This document shows, one piece after another, positions 7,039 through 16,214 of a DNA stretch of 39,399 nucleotides. How positions within the stretch are numbered: the first letter of the stretch is position 1; each line of letters starts with the position of its first letter. The notes under the pieces are model-generated. The model made no database searches and was not told the origin of the DNA. It worked only from the letters and a program-made list of their open reading frames with translations. The stretch comes from Clostridiales bacterium (GTDB taxonomy: Bacteria > Bacillota > Clostridia > Christensenellales > UBA1242), in assembly GCA_015069335.1 (NCBI GenBank), contig SVIU01000008.1, positions 1 to 39,399 on the forward strand, read 5' to 3'. The position numbers were made by a program, and so were the translations under genes.

Positions 7039-7107
7039 AAAATTGTTAAATAATCAATAAAACTCACACAAATAAAACATTACAAATTTAAAAAGGAGAT
7101 TATTAAA

Positions 7108-7851
7108 ATGTCAGGACATTCAAAATGGCACAATATTCAAGCAAAAAAAGGCAAAACAGACGCAGCAAGGGGCAAAATCTTTACCAAAATTGGTAGGGAA
7201 ATTGCAGTTGCGGTTAAAATGGGCGGAGCAGACCCAAGCACAAACAGCAAACTAAAAGACATTATTGCAAAAGCAAAGGCAAACAATATGCCAAACGACA
7301 ACATTACTCGTAGCATCAAAAAAGCAAGTGGCGATATGGGCTCAGTAAACTATGAAGAAAAAACTTATGAGGGTTACGGAATTGGTGGAACAGCGGTTAT
7401 TGTTCGTTGCCTAACCGACAATATCAATAGAACCGGCGGTGATGTTCGCCACGCATTTGACAAACACGGCGGAAATTTAGGCGCAACAGGTTGCGTTTCA
7501 TATATGTTTAATCGTAAGGGCATCATTATTTTAGAAAAAACTCTAACAACAGACGTTGACGAAGTTATGATGACGGCCCTCGATTGTGGCGCATTAGATG
7601 TTATTGATGAAGAAGATTGCATCACAGTAGAATGTGAGCCAAACGAAGTTGGCATAGTTGCAGAAAAATTAGAACAAGCTGGCCTTAAGGTTGAATCTTC
7701 AGAAAACACACTTGTTCCAGACAACTACATTGATTTGGATGAAAAACAATTAGCAAGCTTTACAAAAATGTTAGAACTACTCGAAGATAACGACGACGTG
7801 CAAGAAGTAGTGCATAATGCAAACTTGCCAGAAGAGGAAATAGATGAGTAG
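7108..7851 (+). CDS. yebC: YebC/PmpR family regulator (TACO1-like)
   Basis: 247 residues with the family N-terminus MSGHSKWHNIQAKKGKTDA and the conserved GYGIGGTAVIVRCLTDNINRT and GGNLGATGCVSYMF blocks. YebC-type proteins were first described as transcription regulators; more recent work on the family links them to rescue of ribosomes stalled at proline-rich stretches. AAGGAG precedes the ATG. It sits immediately before ruvC, the common order in many bacteria, although here a family B repeat separates them. Confidence 0.95.
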   Translation: MSGHSKWHNIQAKKGKTDAARGKIFTKIGREIAVAVKMGGADPSTNSKLKDIIAKAKANNMPNDNITRSIKKASGDMGSVNYEEKTYEGYGIGGTAVIVRCLTDNINRTGGDVRHAFDKHGGNLGATGCVSYMFNRKGIIILEKTLTTDVDEVMMTALDCGALDVIDEEDCITVECEPNEVGIVAEKLEQAGLKVESSENTLVPDNYIDLDEKQLASFTKMLELLEDNDDVQEVVHNANLPEEEIDE

Positions 7852-7868
7852 GTGTTTCTAACGAAACA

Positions 7869-7959
7869 AGTGAAAAGTGATTGATAAATTATAAAATCGA
7901 CATTTACTATTCACGCGATTGCCGAAAGGCATATCGTATTTCACTATTCACTTTTCACT
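7869..7959 (+). repeat. family B heptamer/hairpin element, copy 2
   Basis: Left arm AGTGAAAAGTGA (7869-7880) and right arm TCACTTTTCACT (7948-7959) are exact complements. The core is CGAT-TGCC-GAAA-GGCA-ATCG with one bulge, bounded by tattcac and tcactattcac. A GTTTC-TAAC-GAAAC hairpin precedes it, starting three bases after the yebC stop. Confidence 0.75.
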
Positions 7960-8001
7960 AAAACGCACTTATTTTGCTTCAGACAAAACATAAGGAGTAT
8001 T

Positions 8002-8493
8002 ATGAGAATTCTAGGTATCGACCCAGGCTATGCGCTGGTTGGTTATGGACTGATTGACTATGACGGATACACACCACAAATTGTAGATTATGGTGTTATT
8101 TCTACGCCTAAGGAAGAAACCTTGCCAAACAGACTTTATGTTATTCATCAAACGCTAAAAAAAATAATTGAAGTGTATAAACCAGATGTTGTTTCGGTAG
8201 AAGAATTATTCTTTTTCAAAAACCAAAAAACAATCATACCTGTTGCAGAGGCAAGGGGAGTTATTGTTCTCACTTGCAAAGAGTGTGGACTTGATGTTTA
8301 TGAATATACACCACTTCAAATAAAGCAAGCATTAACCGGTGTTGGTAGAGCAGAAAAACAACAAGTTCAGTTTATGGTTAAAACGCTTTTAGGCTTAGAC
8401 AAAGTACCAAGGCCAGATGATGCTGCTGATGCAGTAGCAGCAGCGCTTTGCCACGCGCAAATTAATCCAAAAATAAACTTTAATAAGTTGTAA
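8002..8493 (+). CDS. ruvC: Holliday junction endonuclease RuvC
   Basis: 163 residues. RuvC resolves Holliday junctions with RuvAB. The RNase H-like catalytic acidic residues are visible: D7 (ILGIDPG), E67 (SVEELFF) and the DDAADA motif at 139-144. AAGGAG lies upstream of the ATG. It is separated from ruvA by about 195 bases of repeat, so it probably has its own transcript start or depends on readthrough. Its TAA stop is part of a perfect palindrome. Confidence 0.95.
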   Translation: MRILGIDPGYALVGYGLIDYDGYTPQIVDYGVISTPKEETLPNRLYVIHQTLKKIIEVYKPDVVSVEELFFFKNQKTIIPVAEARGVIVLTCKECGLDVYEYTPLQIKQALTGVGRAEKQQVQFMVKTLLGLDKVPRPDDAADAVAAALCHAQINPKINFNKL

Positions 8494-8514
8494 CAGCAAA
8501 TTTATTGCTGTTAC
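8490..8514 (+). repeat. palindrome spanning the ruvC stop codon
   Basis: GTAACAGCAA, loop ATTTA, TTGCTGTTAC: a perfect 10-bp stem containing the TAA stop. No T tract follows; a family B element begins at the next base. Confidence 0.85.
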
Positions 8515-8644
8515 AGTGAATAATGAATAGTGAATAATGAATAGTGATTGTTAAATTATAATTATCCATCACTATTCACGCGACCGAGCATTAGCGAGTG
8601 TCGACTTTCACTTTTCACTATTCACTGCAAGCCAACGGCTTGCA
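8515..8644 (+). repeat. family B heptamer/hairpin element, copy 3, with end palindrome
   Basis: Runs of agtgaata/atgaata (8515-8545) face complementary ttcacttttcactattcact (about 8607-8626) around a GCGAC...GTCGAC core. A closing palindrome TGCAAGCC-AAC-GGCTTGCA (8626-8644) follows. The element fills the ruvC-ruvA gap. Confidence 0.75.
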
Positions 8645-8687
8645 TACAATCACAAAAAATTAACTTATGTAAAAAAATGGGGTAAAA

Positions 8688-9287
8688 ATGTATTCATATA
8701 TAATCGGCATAGTAACACAAAAAGAGCAAGGCAAAATTGCCTTAGAAAACAACGGAATTGGTTATGAAATTAATGTTTCTAACCAAACTTTAGAAATGCT
8801 CGAATTTGACAACGAGCCAGTAAAAATTTATACATATTTGGTGGTTAGAGAAGACGAAATGTCGCTCTATGGCTTTATCACAAAAGAAGAAAAAAATATG
8901 TTTTTACTTCTCACAACCGTTAGCGGAATTGGTCCAAAAATGGCAATGGGTATTTTGTCGGAAACTTCAATTCCAACACTTATGAATGCAATAGCAACCG
9001 AAGATTTAAGAACATTAACCAAAATTAAAGGTCTTGGCAAAAAAACAGCCGAAAGACTACTTGTAGAATTAAAAGACAAAGTAAATCCAATGGAAGTGCT
9101 TGCTATGGGTGAAGTTAATGTTGAAACCAACGAAATTGACGAACAAATTATGGAAGATGCAATTTCTGCTTTAACTGGTCTTGGCTTAAGCAAAAACGAA
9201 GCTTACCGAACTGTTAAAGAAGTTGCAACCAAAGATATGCAATTAGAAGATATAATTACAAAAGCATTAAGGAGTATGAGCAAATAA
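8688..9287 (+). CDS. ruvA: Holliday junction branch-migration protein RuvA
   Basis: 199 residues. RuvA tetramers bind the four-way junction and load RuvB. Visible are the N-terminal OB-fold ([20 protein letters not shown]), two helix-hairpin-helix motifs ([17 protein letters not shown] and [19 protein letters not shown]) and the C-terminal RuvB-binding domain ([18 protein letters not shown]). A GGGGT lies upstream of the ATG. The stop overlaps the ruvB start (TAATG), so expression is coupled. Confidence 0.95.
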   Translation: MYSYIIGIVTQKEQGKIALENNGIGYEINVSNQTLEMLEFDNEPVKIYTYLVVREDEMSLYGFITKEEKNMFLLLTTVSGIGPKMAMGILSETSIPTLMNAIATEDLRTLTKIKGLGKKTAERLLVELKDKVNPMEVLAMGEVNVETNEIDEQIMEDAISALTGLGLSKNEAYRTVKEVATKDMQLEDIITKALRSMSK

Positions 9288-10345
9288 TGGAAGATATGGA
9301 CAGATTTATCACTAGCACAAAAAACGCGACCGATTTAGAGATAGAAAACTCACTTCGTCCACGTGCTATGAAAGACTATGTTGGTCAAGAAAAAATCAAA
9401 AACAATCTTGAAATTTACATTAAAGCAGCAAAAAACCGTGGCGAAACATTGGACCACGTGCTTTTATATGGCCCACCAGGGCTTGGAAAAACAACCTTAT
9501 CTCACATTATTGCCAACGAAATGGGCAGTCAAATAAAGGTTACCAGTGGCCCAACCATAGAGCACGCTGCAGACCTTGCAGCAATACTAACCAACCTTAA
9601 CAAAAATGACGTTTTGTTTATTGACGAAATTCACAGACTAAACAAGTCGGTTGAAGAAGTTTTGTATCCAGCAATGGAAGATTTTGCCCTTGACTTTATT
9701 GTAGGCAAAGGTCCATCTGCTAGAAATATGCGCCTAAAAATTCAACCATTTACACTAATTGGCGCAACCACAAGGGCAGGTATGCTAACAGGTCCACTTC
9801 GTGATAGATTTGGAGTTATTGCAAGGCTCGAAATGTATTCAAATGACGAATTAAAAATTATTATAAACCGCTCGGCAAAAATATTAAATGTGCAACTAGA
9901 TGACGATGCTTGCACCGAAATTGCAAGACGCAGTCGTGGAACTCCAAGACTTGCCAATAGGCTCTTAAAAAGAGTTCGTGATTATGCCGACGTTTTGGGC
10001 GAAGGCAAAATTGACTTGCCAATGGCAAAAAAATCGCTTGAACTTATGGAAATTGATGACATAGGCCTTGACACCATTGACAGAAAAGTTATGCTTTCAA
10101 TAATAAAAAAATTCGCCGGTGGTCCAGTTGGTCTTGAAACACTTGCCTCATCAACGGGAGAAGATGCAACAACCATCGAAGACGTTTACGAGCCATACCT
10201 TTTGCAGCTTGGCTTTATTGCTCGCACGCCAAGGGGTAGAGTGGCTCTTGCTAGGGCATATGAGCATTTTGGCGTAGAAATGAGCGAAGATAAAAAACAA
10301 ATGTTAGAAAGTTTAAAAGCGGTGATAGATGATGGAATATACTAA
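9287..10345 (+). CDS. ruvB: Holliday junction helicase ATPase RuvB
   Basis: 352 residues. RuvB is the AAA+ motor of branch migration. Walker [10 protein letters not shown] is at 62-70, Walker [11 protein letters not shown] follows, with sensor region [18 protein letters not shown] and the C-terminal winged helix ([22 protein letters not shown]). It overlaps ruvA by one base and queA by 17, so the three form a tight operon. AAGGAG lies within the end of ruvA. Confidence 0.96.
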   Translation: MEDMDRFITSTKNATDLEIENSLRPRAMKDYVGQEKIKNNLEIYIKAAKNRGETLDHVLLYGPPGLGKTTLSHIIANEMGSQIKVTSGPTIEHAADLAAILTNLNKNDVLFIDEIHRLNKSVEEVLYPAMEDFALDFIVGKGPSARNMRLKIQPFTLIGATTRAGMLTGPLRDRFGVIARLEMYSNDELKIIINRSAKILNVQLDDDACTEIARRSRGTPRLANRLLKRVRDYADVLGEGKIDLPMAKKSLELMEIDDIGLDTIDRKVMLSIIKKFAGGPVGLETLASSTGEDATTIEDVYEPYLLQLGFIARTPRGRVALARAYEHFGVEMSEDKKQMLESLKAVIDDGIY

Positions 10346-11363
10346 AAAAAGCACTTACAACTATTATCTTCCCGAAGAATTAATAGCACAATACCCAGCC
10401 GAGCCAAGAGATAGCGCAAGGCTGTTGGTATACGATAAAAAAACAAAAAAAATAGAGCATAAATTGTTTAGCGACATTTTGGATTATTTAACACCAAATG
10501 ATGTTTTGGTTTTAAATAATTCAAGAGTTTTGCCAGCAAGAATTTATGGCGAAAAAGTTGGCACAGGTGCAAAAATTGAAGCACTTCTTCAAAAAAGATT
10601 AAACTTAACTGACTGGGAAATTATTGCAAAGCCATTAAAAAGGTTAAAACCAGGCACAATAGTAAAATTCAGCGATGAACTTTCGTTTGAATTTTTAGAA
10701 CTTTTAACCGACGGCGTTTGCAAAGTTAGATTCATTTTTGACGGCAGATTTGAAGAAATTTTGGATAGAATTGGCTCAATGCCACTTCCACCTTACATAA
10801 CCAAAAAACTTGAAAATAACGAAGATTATCAAACCGTTTATTCAAAAGAGCAAGGCTCGTCAGCAGCACCAACCGCAGGCCTTCATTGGACAAACGAACT
10901 CTTGCAAAAAGCCAAAGACAAAGGCGTGGAAGTGTTAGAAGTTATGCTCCATGTTGGGCTAGGCACTTTTAGGCCAGTTAAAGAAGATGACATTTTAAAT
11001 CACGAAATGCACAGCGAATATTTTGAAGTAACCGAAGAAGTTGCACAAAAAATTAATGAAGCAAAAAAACAAGGCAAACGCATTATTGCTTGCGGAACAA
11101 CCTCGGTTAGAGTGCTAGAAAGCGCAGCAGTTAAAAAGGGTGAAATAAAGGCTCAAAAAGGCGACACAAAAATTTTTATTTATCCGCCATATGATTTTAA
11201 AATTGTTAACGCTCTCATCACAAACTTCCACTTGCCAGAAAGCACATTACTTATGCTTGTTTCGGCGCTTGAAAGCGTGGAAGAAATAAAACAAATATAT
11301 CAAGTTGCAGTTGACCAAAAATACCGCTTTTTCAGTTTTGGCGATGCAATGTTGTTATTGTAA
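10329..11363 (+). CDS. queA: S-adenosylmethionine:tRNA ribosyltransferase-isomerase QueA
   Basis: 344 residues. QueA transfers the ribosyl moiety of SAM to preQ1 in tRNA to form epoxyqueuosine. Family features include [47 protein letters not shown] and [20 protein letters not shown]. Two adjacent ATG codons (10329 and 10332) are equally possible starts. It overlaps ruvB and is followed 20 bases later by tgt, the usual ruvAB-queA-tgt order. Confidence 0.95.
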   Translation: MMEYTKKSTYNYYLPEELIAQYPAEPRDSARLLVYDKKTKKIEHKLFSDILDYLTPNDVLVLNNSRVLPARIYGEKVGTGAKIEALLQKRLNLTDWEIIAKPLKRLKPGTIVKFSDELSFEFLELLTDGVCKVRFIFDGRFEEILDRIGSMPLPPYITKKLENNEDYQTVYSKEQGSSAAPTAGLHWTNELLQKAKDKGVEVLEVMLHVGLGTFRPVKEDDILNHEMHSEYFEVTEEVAQKINEAKKQGKRIIACGTTSVRVLESAAVKKGEIKAQKGDTKIFIYPPYDFKIVNALITNFHLPESTLLMLVSALESVEEIKQIYQVAVDQKYRFFSFGDAMLLL

Positions 11364-11380
11364 AATTTTATAAAAGGTAA

Positions 11381-12557
<1,177 letters not shown>

Positions 12558-12624
12558 GGCTCCCCCTACCTTAAGGGGGAGCTGTCTTTTTTGTTAAAGA
12601 CAAAAAAGACTGAAGGGGTGTTTG
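12558..12624 (+). repeat. family A hairpin repeat, copy A2
   Basis: GGCTCCCCCTACC, AAGGGGGAGCT, core hairpin GTCTTTTTTG / CAAAAAAGAC, end TGAAGGGGTGTTTG. It shares its core with A3, which lies in the same orientation about 170 bases further on. Confidence 0.9.
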
Positions 12625-12644
12625 TAAAGAGCAAATTTTCCCTA

Positions 12645-12673
12645 TTGACCAAACAAAACATTTATGCTAAAAT
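12645..12673 (+). promoter_or_regulatory. sigma-A promoter of the 28-residue peptide gene
   Basis: TTGACC (12645-12650), 17-base spacer, TAAAAT (12668-12673). The expected start leaves a short leader with GGAG at 12689-12692. Confidence 0.75.
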
Positions 12674-12698
12674 TTATCCGTTAAATATGGAGAAAATT

Positions 12699-12785
12699 AT
12701 GATACTAGCAACCTTTACAGAGATAGCATTGCCAATATTAATACTAGTGTTCATGGTGTTAATGGTTGGATTTGTAATGAAATAA
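12699..12785 (+). CDS. 28-residue membrane peptide at the yajC position
   Basis: The peptide starts MILATFTEIALP and ends VGFVMK. Almost all of it is one hydrophobic segment (about residues 9-27) ending in Lys, a single-pass membrane peptide. GGAG lies six bases before the ATG at 12699, and a TTGACC-N17-TAAAAT promoter is upstream. An in-frame ATG at 12687 overlaps the ribosome site and is less likely. In related clostridial gene orders the slot between tgt and the TIGR04086/YrzE gene is held by yajC, a single-pass SecDF-associated protein; no full yajC is present here. Whether the peptide is a relic, a minimal replacement or unrelated cannot be told. It lies between two direct family A repeats. 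Confidence 0.6.
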   Translation: MILATFTEIALPILILVFMVLMVGFVMK

Positions 12786-12791
12786 ACTAGA

Positions 12792-12857
12792 GGCTCCCCC
12801 TACTTTAAGGGGGAGCTGTCTTTTTTGTTAAAGGCAAAAAAGACTGAAGGGGTGTTT
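12792..12857 (+). repeat. family A hairpin repeat, copy A3
   Basis: It is nearly identical to A2, with the same core GTCTTTTTTG / CAAAAAAGAC and one loop difference. The end is GGGGTGTTTTTT instead of GGGGTGTTTG. Confidence 0.9.
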
Positions 12858-12901
12858 TTTATAAAAAAATTTTAAGAAGTCGCTTATTATTCATAAATGT
12901 C

Positions 12902-12932
12902 CTCCTATGTTCATAGTTATATGACATAGGAG
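12902..12932 (+). promoter_or_regulatory. hairpin enclosing the ribosome site of the YrzE-like gene
   Basis: CTCCTATG (12902-12909), a one-base bulge, TCATA, loop GTTA, TATGA, CATAGGAG (to 12932) form a 13-bp stem. The GGAG in the right arm is the Shine-Dalgarno sequence for the ATG at 12939, so folding hides it. A fragment of a family D left end (GTCGCTTATTATTCATAAATG region, about 12878-12899) precedes it. Confidence 0.7.
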
Positions 12933-12938
12933 ATTTTT

Positions 12939-13352
12939 ATGAGAGCAGCAAAAGTAATAAACAAAGAAAAATCAGGCAAAGGCGGTTTTTTTAAGTGCCT
13001 TTTAAAAGGAAGTTTAATGGCGCTTTCAATATCATTAATTGCCATTTGCATATTTGCTTTTATATTAAGATTTTGTGATATTTCTGCCGGTGCAATAAAA
13101 CCAATAAATCAAGTTATTAAAATTGCAAGCATATTAATTGGCTCATTTTTTGCACTAAAAGGTGTTAAAGAAATGGGGCTTATTACTGGCTTTTGCATAG
13201 GAATTTTTTACACAGCTTTATCATTTTTGGTGTTTTCAATTTTAAACGGTGGCTTCAATTTTAATTCTACTTTGGTAAACGACTTAATCTTTGGTGGAAT
13301 TGCAGGTGCCATTGCTGGCATAATTGCCGTAAACATCAAAGGGAAAAGATAA
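12939..13352 (+). CDS. TIGR04086/YrzE family membrane protein
   Basis: 137 residues with four hydrophobic segments (about 24-46, 58-74, 80-102 and 116-132) after a basic N-terminus (RAAKVINKEKSGKGG). Topology, length and position after tgt fit the TIGR04086 (YrzE/DUF3792) family, whose function is unknown. The first residues are strongly positive and likely cytoplasmic. The GGAG ribosome site is held in a hairpin, so translation may be conditional. It is convergent with dinB, the two stops being six bases apart. Confidence 0.75.
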   Translation: MRAAKVINKEKSGKGGFFKCLLKGSLMALSISLIAICIFAFILRFCDISAGAIKPINQVIKIASILIGSFFALKGVKEMGLITGFCIGIFYTALSFLVFSILNGGFNFNSTLVNDLIFGGIAGAIAGIIAVNIKGKR

Positions 13353-13358
13353 GTTGGT

Positions 13359-14558
13359 TTAAACCTCCACCTTGCTTAAATCCAAGGTTGTGGGGCATAT
13401 TAAATTTGCGGGTGCTAGAGCATAGTATCCGTATTTTTTTCGCAAAGAATCAATGCAAGCATTAAGGCTTGAGTTTTTTAAATTGTCAAACATACAAATT
13501 TGTGAGTTTGTGGTTTTGCTTAAATTATACGAGCAAATGCGAATTGCTCTAACTGCTGTGTTATACTCCCATATGCCGTCCACAACTTGCATGGCAAAGG
13601 TTGAAAGGTTTAGTGCCGAATTGGTGGGGTGGTCAAGCCGTATGGTGTCGTGAAAATATTTAAACTCGGCAGTTTTTAGCGTTACTGATAGGCTGGAAGC
13701 ATTAAAATTTTGACTTCTTAGCCTAGATGCAACTTCTTCGCACAAGGCAATCACAACATCTTTTATTTCTTGCCTAGAATAAATATCTTTTATGGTGGTT
13801 GTACCATTGCCAATGCTTTTGGGTGGCGCTATATCTTCACAATTCCTAACCGGCTCAAAATCGTTGCCTAGAAGTTTTTGTTTGATGTCAAGACCGATAA
13901 TTCCAAACTTCTTTTTTAAAATGTTGTCGGGCAGGCGAGTTATGTCGCCAAGCGTAAAAACTCCAAGTTTGTTAAAACGAAGCGTCAATTTTCTGCCAAC
14001 GCCAATAATTGAATTAACAGGCATAGGGTATACAATTTTTTTGTAGTTAGAATAATCTAGCACGGTTGTTGCATCGGGCTTTTTTAGGTCAGAGCCAAGT
14101 TTTGCAAGCAGTTTGCCAAAGCTTATGCCCACCGAAATTGTTATGCCAAGAGTTTCTCGCACTTCGTTTCTAATTCGGTCTGCCAAGGCTATTTTATCGC
14201 CAAAAAATTTTAAGGTGTCGGTTACGTCCAGCCAACACTCGTCAACACCAAAAGCTTCAACTTTGTCAGTATATTTTTCATAAATTGCCCTTAATTTTTT
14301 AGAATACTGCTCATAAACCTTGTGATGCGGTGGCAAACAAACAAGGTTTGGGCATTTTAATTTGGCTTGCCAAATAACTTCGCCCGTTTGCACACCATAT
14401 TTTTTTGCAACTTCATTTTTTGTGAGAATAATGCCTGTTCTTGTTTTGGGATTGCCAGAAACAGCAACGGGTTTGTTTTTTAACTCTGGATTATTAGCAA
14501 CTTCCACCGACGCAAAAAAACTATTTGCATCACAATGAAATATAACTCTCTCATTCAT
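13359..14558 (-). CDS. dinB: DNA polymerase IV (Y family)
   Basis: 399 residues. Pol IV copies damaged templates without proofreading. The palm has D10 (FHCDANSFFASVE) and D106-E107 (GVDECWLDV, the usual position of SIDEA); the fingers and thumb have SVGISFGKLLAKLGSDLKKP and the helix-hairpin-helix SIIGVGRKLTLRFNKLGV. The little-finger domain follows, ending LICPTTLDLSKVEV. I see no clear QLxLF-type clamp-binding motif at the C-terminus. A LexA-like box lies about 80 bases before the start, in the gap shared with the divergent amidohydrolase gene, so damage induction is likely. Confidence 0.94.
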   Translation of the reverse strand: MNERVIFHCDANSFFASVEVANNPELKNKPVAVSGNPKTRTGIILTKNEVAKKYGVQTGEVIWQAKLKCPNLVCLPPHHKVYEQYSKKLRAIYEKYTDKVEAFGVDECWLDVTDTLKFFGDKIALADRIRNEVRETLGITISVGISFGKLLAKLGSDLKKPDATTVLDYSNYKKIVYPMPVNSIIGVGRKLTLRFNKLGVFTLGDITRLPDNILKKKFGIIGLDIKQKLLGNDFEPVRNCEDIAPPKSIGNGTTTIKDIYSRQEIKDVVIALCEEVASRLRSQNFNASSLSVTLKTAEFKYFHDTIRLDHPTNSALNLSTFAMQVVDGIWEYNTAVRAIRICSYNLSKTTNSQICMFDNLKNSSLNACIDSLRKKYGYYALAPANLICPTTLDLSKVEV

Positions 14559-14637
14559 TTGCCTAAAGCCCCCTTTTTGTGATAATATTTAAGTGTTTTA
14601 ATTGATTTTTGCTTGAAAATAGGCGAAAATGCTAATA

Positions 14638-14651
14638 AAAACATTTGTTCT
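14638..14651 (-). promoter_or_regulatory. LexA (DinR)-like operator upstream of dinB
   Basis: On the minus strand AGAACAAATGTTTT, which fits the Bacillus LexA consensus CGAACRNRYGTTYC at 12 of 14 positions. It lies between dinB and the divergent amidohydrolase gene. The 14559-14715 gap also holds CTCAT...ATGAG half-sites around 14668-14691 of unknown meaning. Confidence 0.55.
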
Positions 14652-14715
14652 ATTTTTAAATTTTACTCATTTAATATGACAAATATGAGCAAATAAAAAA
14701 ATTGGGAGATAAATT

Positions 14716-16005
14716 TTGAAAACATTATTTAAAAATGCAAAAATTTTGGATTTGGACCACGAACAAGGCTATTACGAGGGTTTTGTTGTGGTGCAAGATA
14801 GCAAAATTATTTATGCAAATCAAACAATGCCAGACGGCGAGTTTGACAATGTGATTGATGTAAAAGGCAATTTGCTTATGCCGGGCTTTGTAAACACTCA
14901 TGCCCACACGCCAATGACACTTTTAAGAGGTATAAAGGATGATGCCAATTTGCAACAATGGCTTTTTGAAAATATCATACCTTATGAAAATAAATTAACA
15001 AATGAAGATATATATTGGGGCGAGATGTTGGGTATTGCCGAGAGTGTAAGAAATGGAATAACGGCAATTGAAGAAAATTATTTTTATCATACTCAATCAA
15101 TATGTCGAGCAATCGACAGGTCAGGCATTAGGGCAAGAATCAATGTAGGCTCAAAGGTAATAACTGACGAAACATATAATTGCTATCAAGATTTTAAATC
15201 ACAATATGACACAATAACAAACACAACAAATAGCGATAGGGTTAACATTTCAGTTTTTGCACATTCGGTTTATTCAACCAATGAAGAAAAATTTTATAGC
15301 ATCTTAAAATTTGCAAAAGATTACGATTTGCCATTAGGGATACATTTAAGCGAAACGTTAAAAGAGGTGGGCGATTGCACAATTGCAAACAACGGACTAA
15401 CTCCGCCTGCATATTTGGAACAAATTGGTTATTTTGATAGACCTTGCCTTGCAGCCCACTGCGTGCATATGGATAAAGACGATTTGCAAATTTTGGCAGA
15501 TTATGATGTTTCTGTTTCAACTTGCCCGTCATCAAACATAAAACTCGCAAGTGGAATTGCGCCAGTTTTTGCAATGCAAAACAAGGGCATAAATGTAACC
15601 ATTGGCACAGACGGCGTTGCCTCTAACAACTGCCTAGATATGTTTAAAGAAATGTTTTTGGTTGCAACACTTTCAAAGGTGAGTATAAGTGATCCAAGCG
15701 TTGTTTCAGCACGAGAAGTTTTGTCAATGGCAACCAAAAATGGAGCAAAGGCAATGGGGCTAAACGTTGGCGAAATCAAGCCAGGCAAACAAGCCGACTT
15801 GATTTTGGTAAACATAAATCAACCACACTTTTATCCGCAAGAAAACTTATTATCGCACCTAGTATATTCAGCTCGCGGAAGTGATGTTTACTTTACAATG
15901 GTAAACGGCAAAATTCTTTACCAAAACGGCACCTATAACATTGGCGAAGACATTGAAGAAATATACAAAAAAGTGAATGATATAAGAAGGCGTTTACTGA
16001 CGTAA
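14716..16005 (+). CDS. amidohydrolase, MtaD/SAH deaminase-like
   Basis: 429 residues of the metal-dependent amidohydrolase superfamily, closest in layout to 5-methylthioadenosine/S-adenosylhomocysteine deaminases. Metal ligands: H62 and H64 (NTHAHTPM), a His in HLSET, a His in AAHCVH and an Asp in IGTDGVASNN. The C-terminal strand LILVNINQPHFYPQ is typical of the composite domain. The start is a TTG at 14716 with GGGAG upstream. The product would recycle SAM by-products by deamination, but guanine or other deaminases of the same fold cannot be excluded. Family A and small hairpins (GTGTGC-TAATC-GCACAC, 16022-16038) follow. Confidence 0.88.
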   Translation: MKTLFKNAKILDLDHEQGYYEGFVVVQDSKIIYANQTMPDGEFDNVIDVKGNLLMPGFVNTHAHTPMTLLRGIKDDANLQQWLFENIIPYENKLTNEDIYWGEMLGIAESVRNGITAIEENYFYHTQSICRAIDRSGIRARINVGSKVITDETYNCYQDFKSQYDTITNTTNSDRVNISVFAHSVYSTNEEKFYSILKFAKDYDLPLGIHLSETLKEVGDCTIANNGLTPPAYLEQIGYFDRPCLAAHCVHMDKDDLQILADYDVSVSTCPSSNIKLASGIAPVFAMQNKGINVTIGTDGVASNNCLDMFKEMFLVATLSKVSISDPSVVSAREVLSMATKNGAKAMGLNVGEIKPGKQADLILVNINQPHFYPQENLLSHLVYSARGSDVYFTMVNGKILYQNGTYNIGEDIEEIYKKVNDIRRRLLT

Positions 16006-16064
16006 AAGAGAAAAGGGAAAAGTGTGCTAATCGCACACGAGAAAAATGAAAGACAATTTAATAA

Positions 16065-16144
16065 GGCTCCCCCTACTTTAAGGGGGAGCTGGCTGTGGAA
16101 CGAACATAGTGAGTGAAACAGCCTGAAGGGGTGTTTGACCTATT
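16065..16144 (+). repeat. family A hairpin repeat, copy A4
   Basis: GGCTCCCCCTACTTT, AAGGGGGAGCT, core hairpin GGCTGT / ACAGCC around a longer loop, end TGAAGGGGTGTTTGACCTATT. An open frame extends from here into tex, but its codons before 16215 are repeat sequence. Confidence 0.9.
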
Positions 16145-16214
16145 AAAAAATTGTCATCCATTATTCATTAAAAAAGCACTAAATCAAACTTATGTAATAA
16201 AAAAGGATACAAAC

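Noticed and set aside
8515..8644. Family B copy as a tRNA or riboswitch
   Set aside because: No cloverleaf, T-loop or known aptamer motif; structure is only inverted heptamers and a small core hairpin.
12591..12785. 64-codon version of the micropeptide gene
   Set aside because: Its first codons are repeat A2 and the promoter; the ribosome site points to 12699.
16113..16214. N-terminal extension of Tex from a GTG at 16113
   Set aside because: These codons are family A repeat sequence and intergenic DNA; ATG 16215 has a ribosome site and the family N-terminus.
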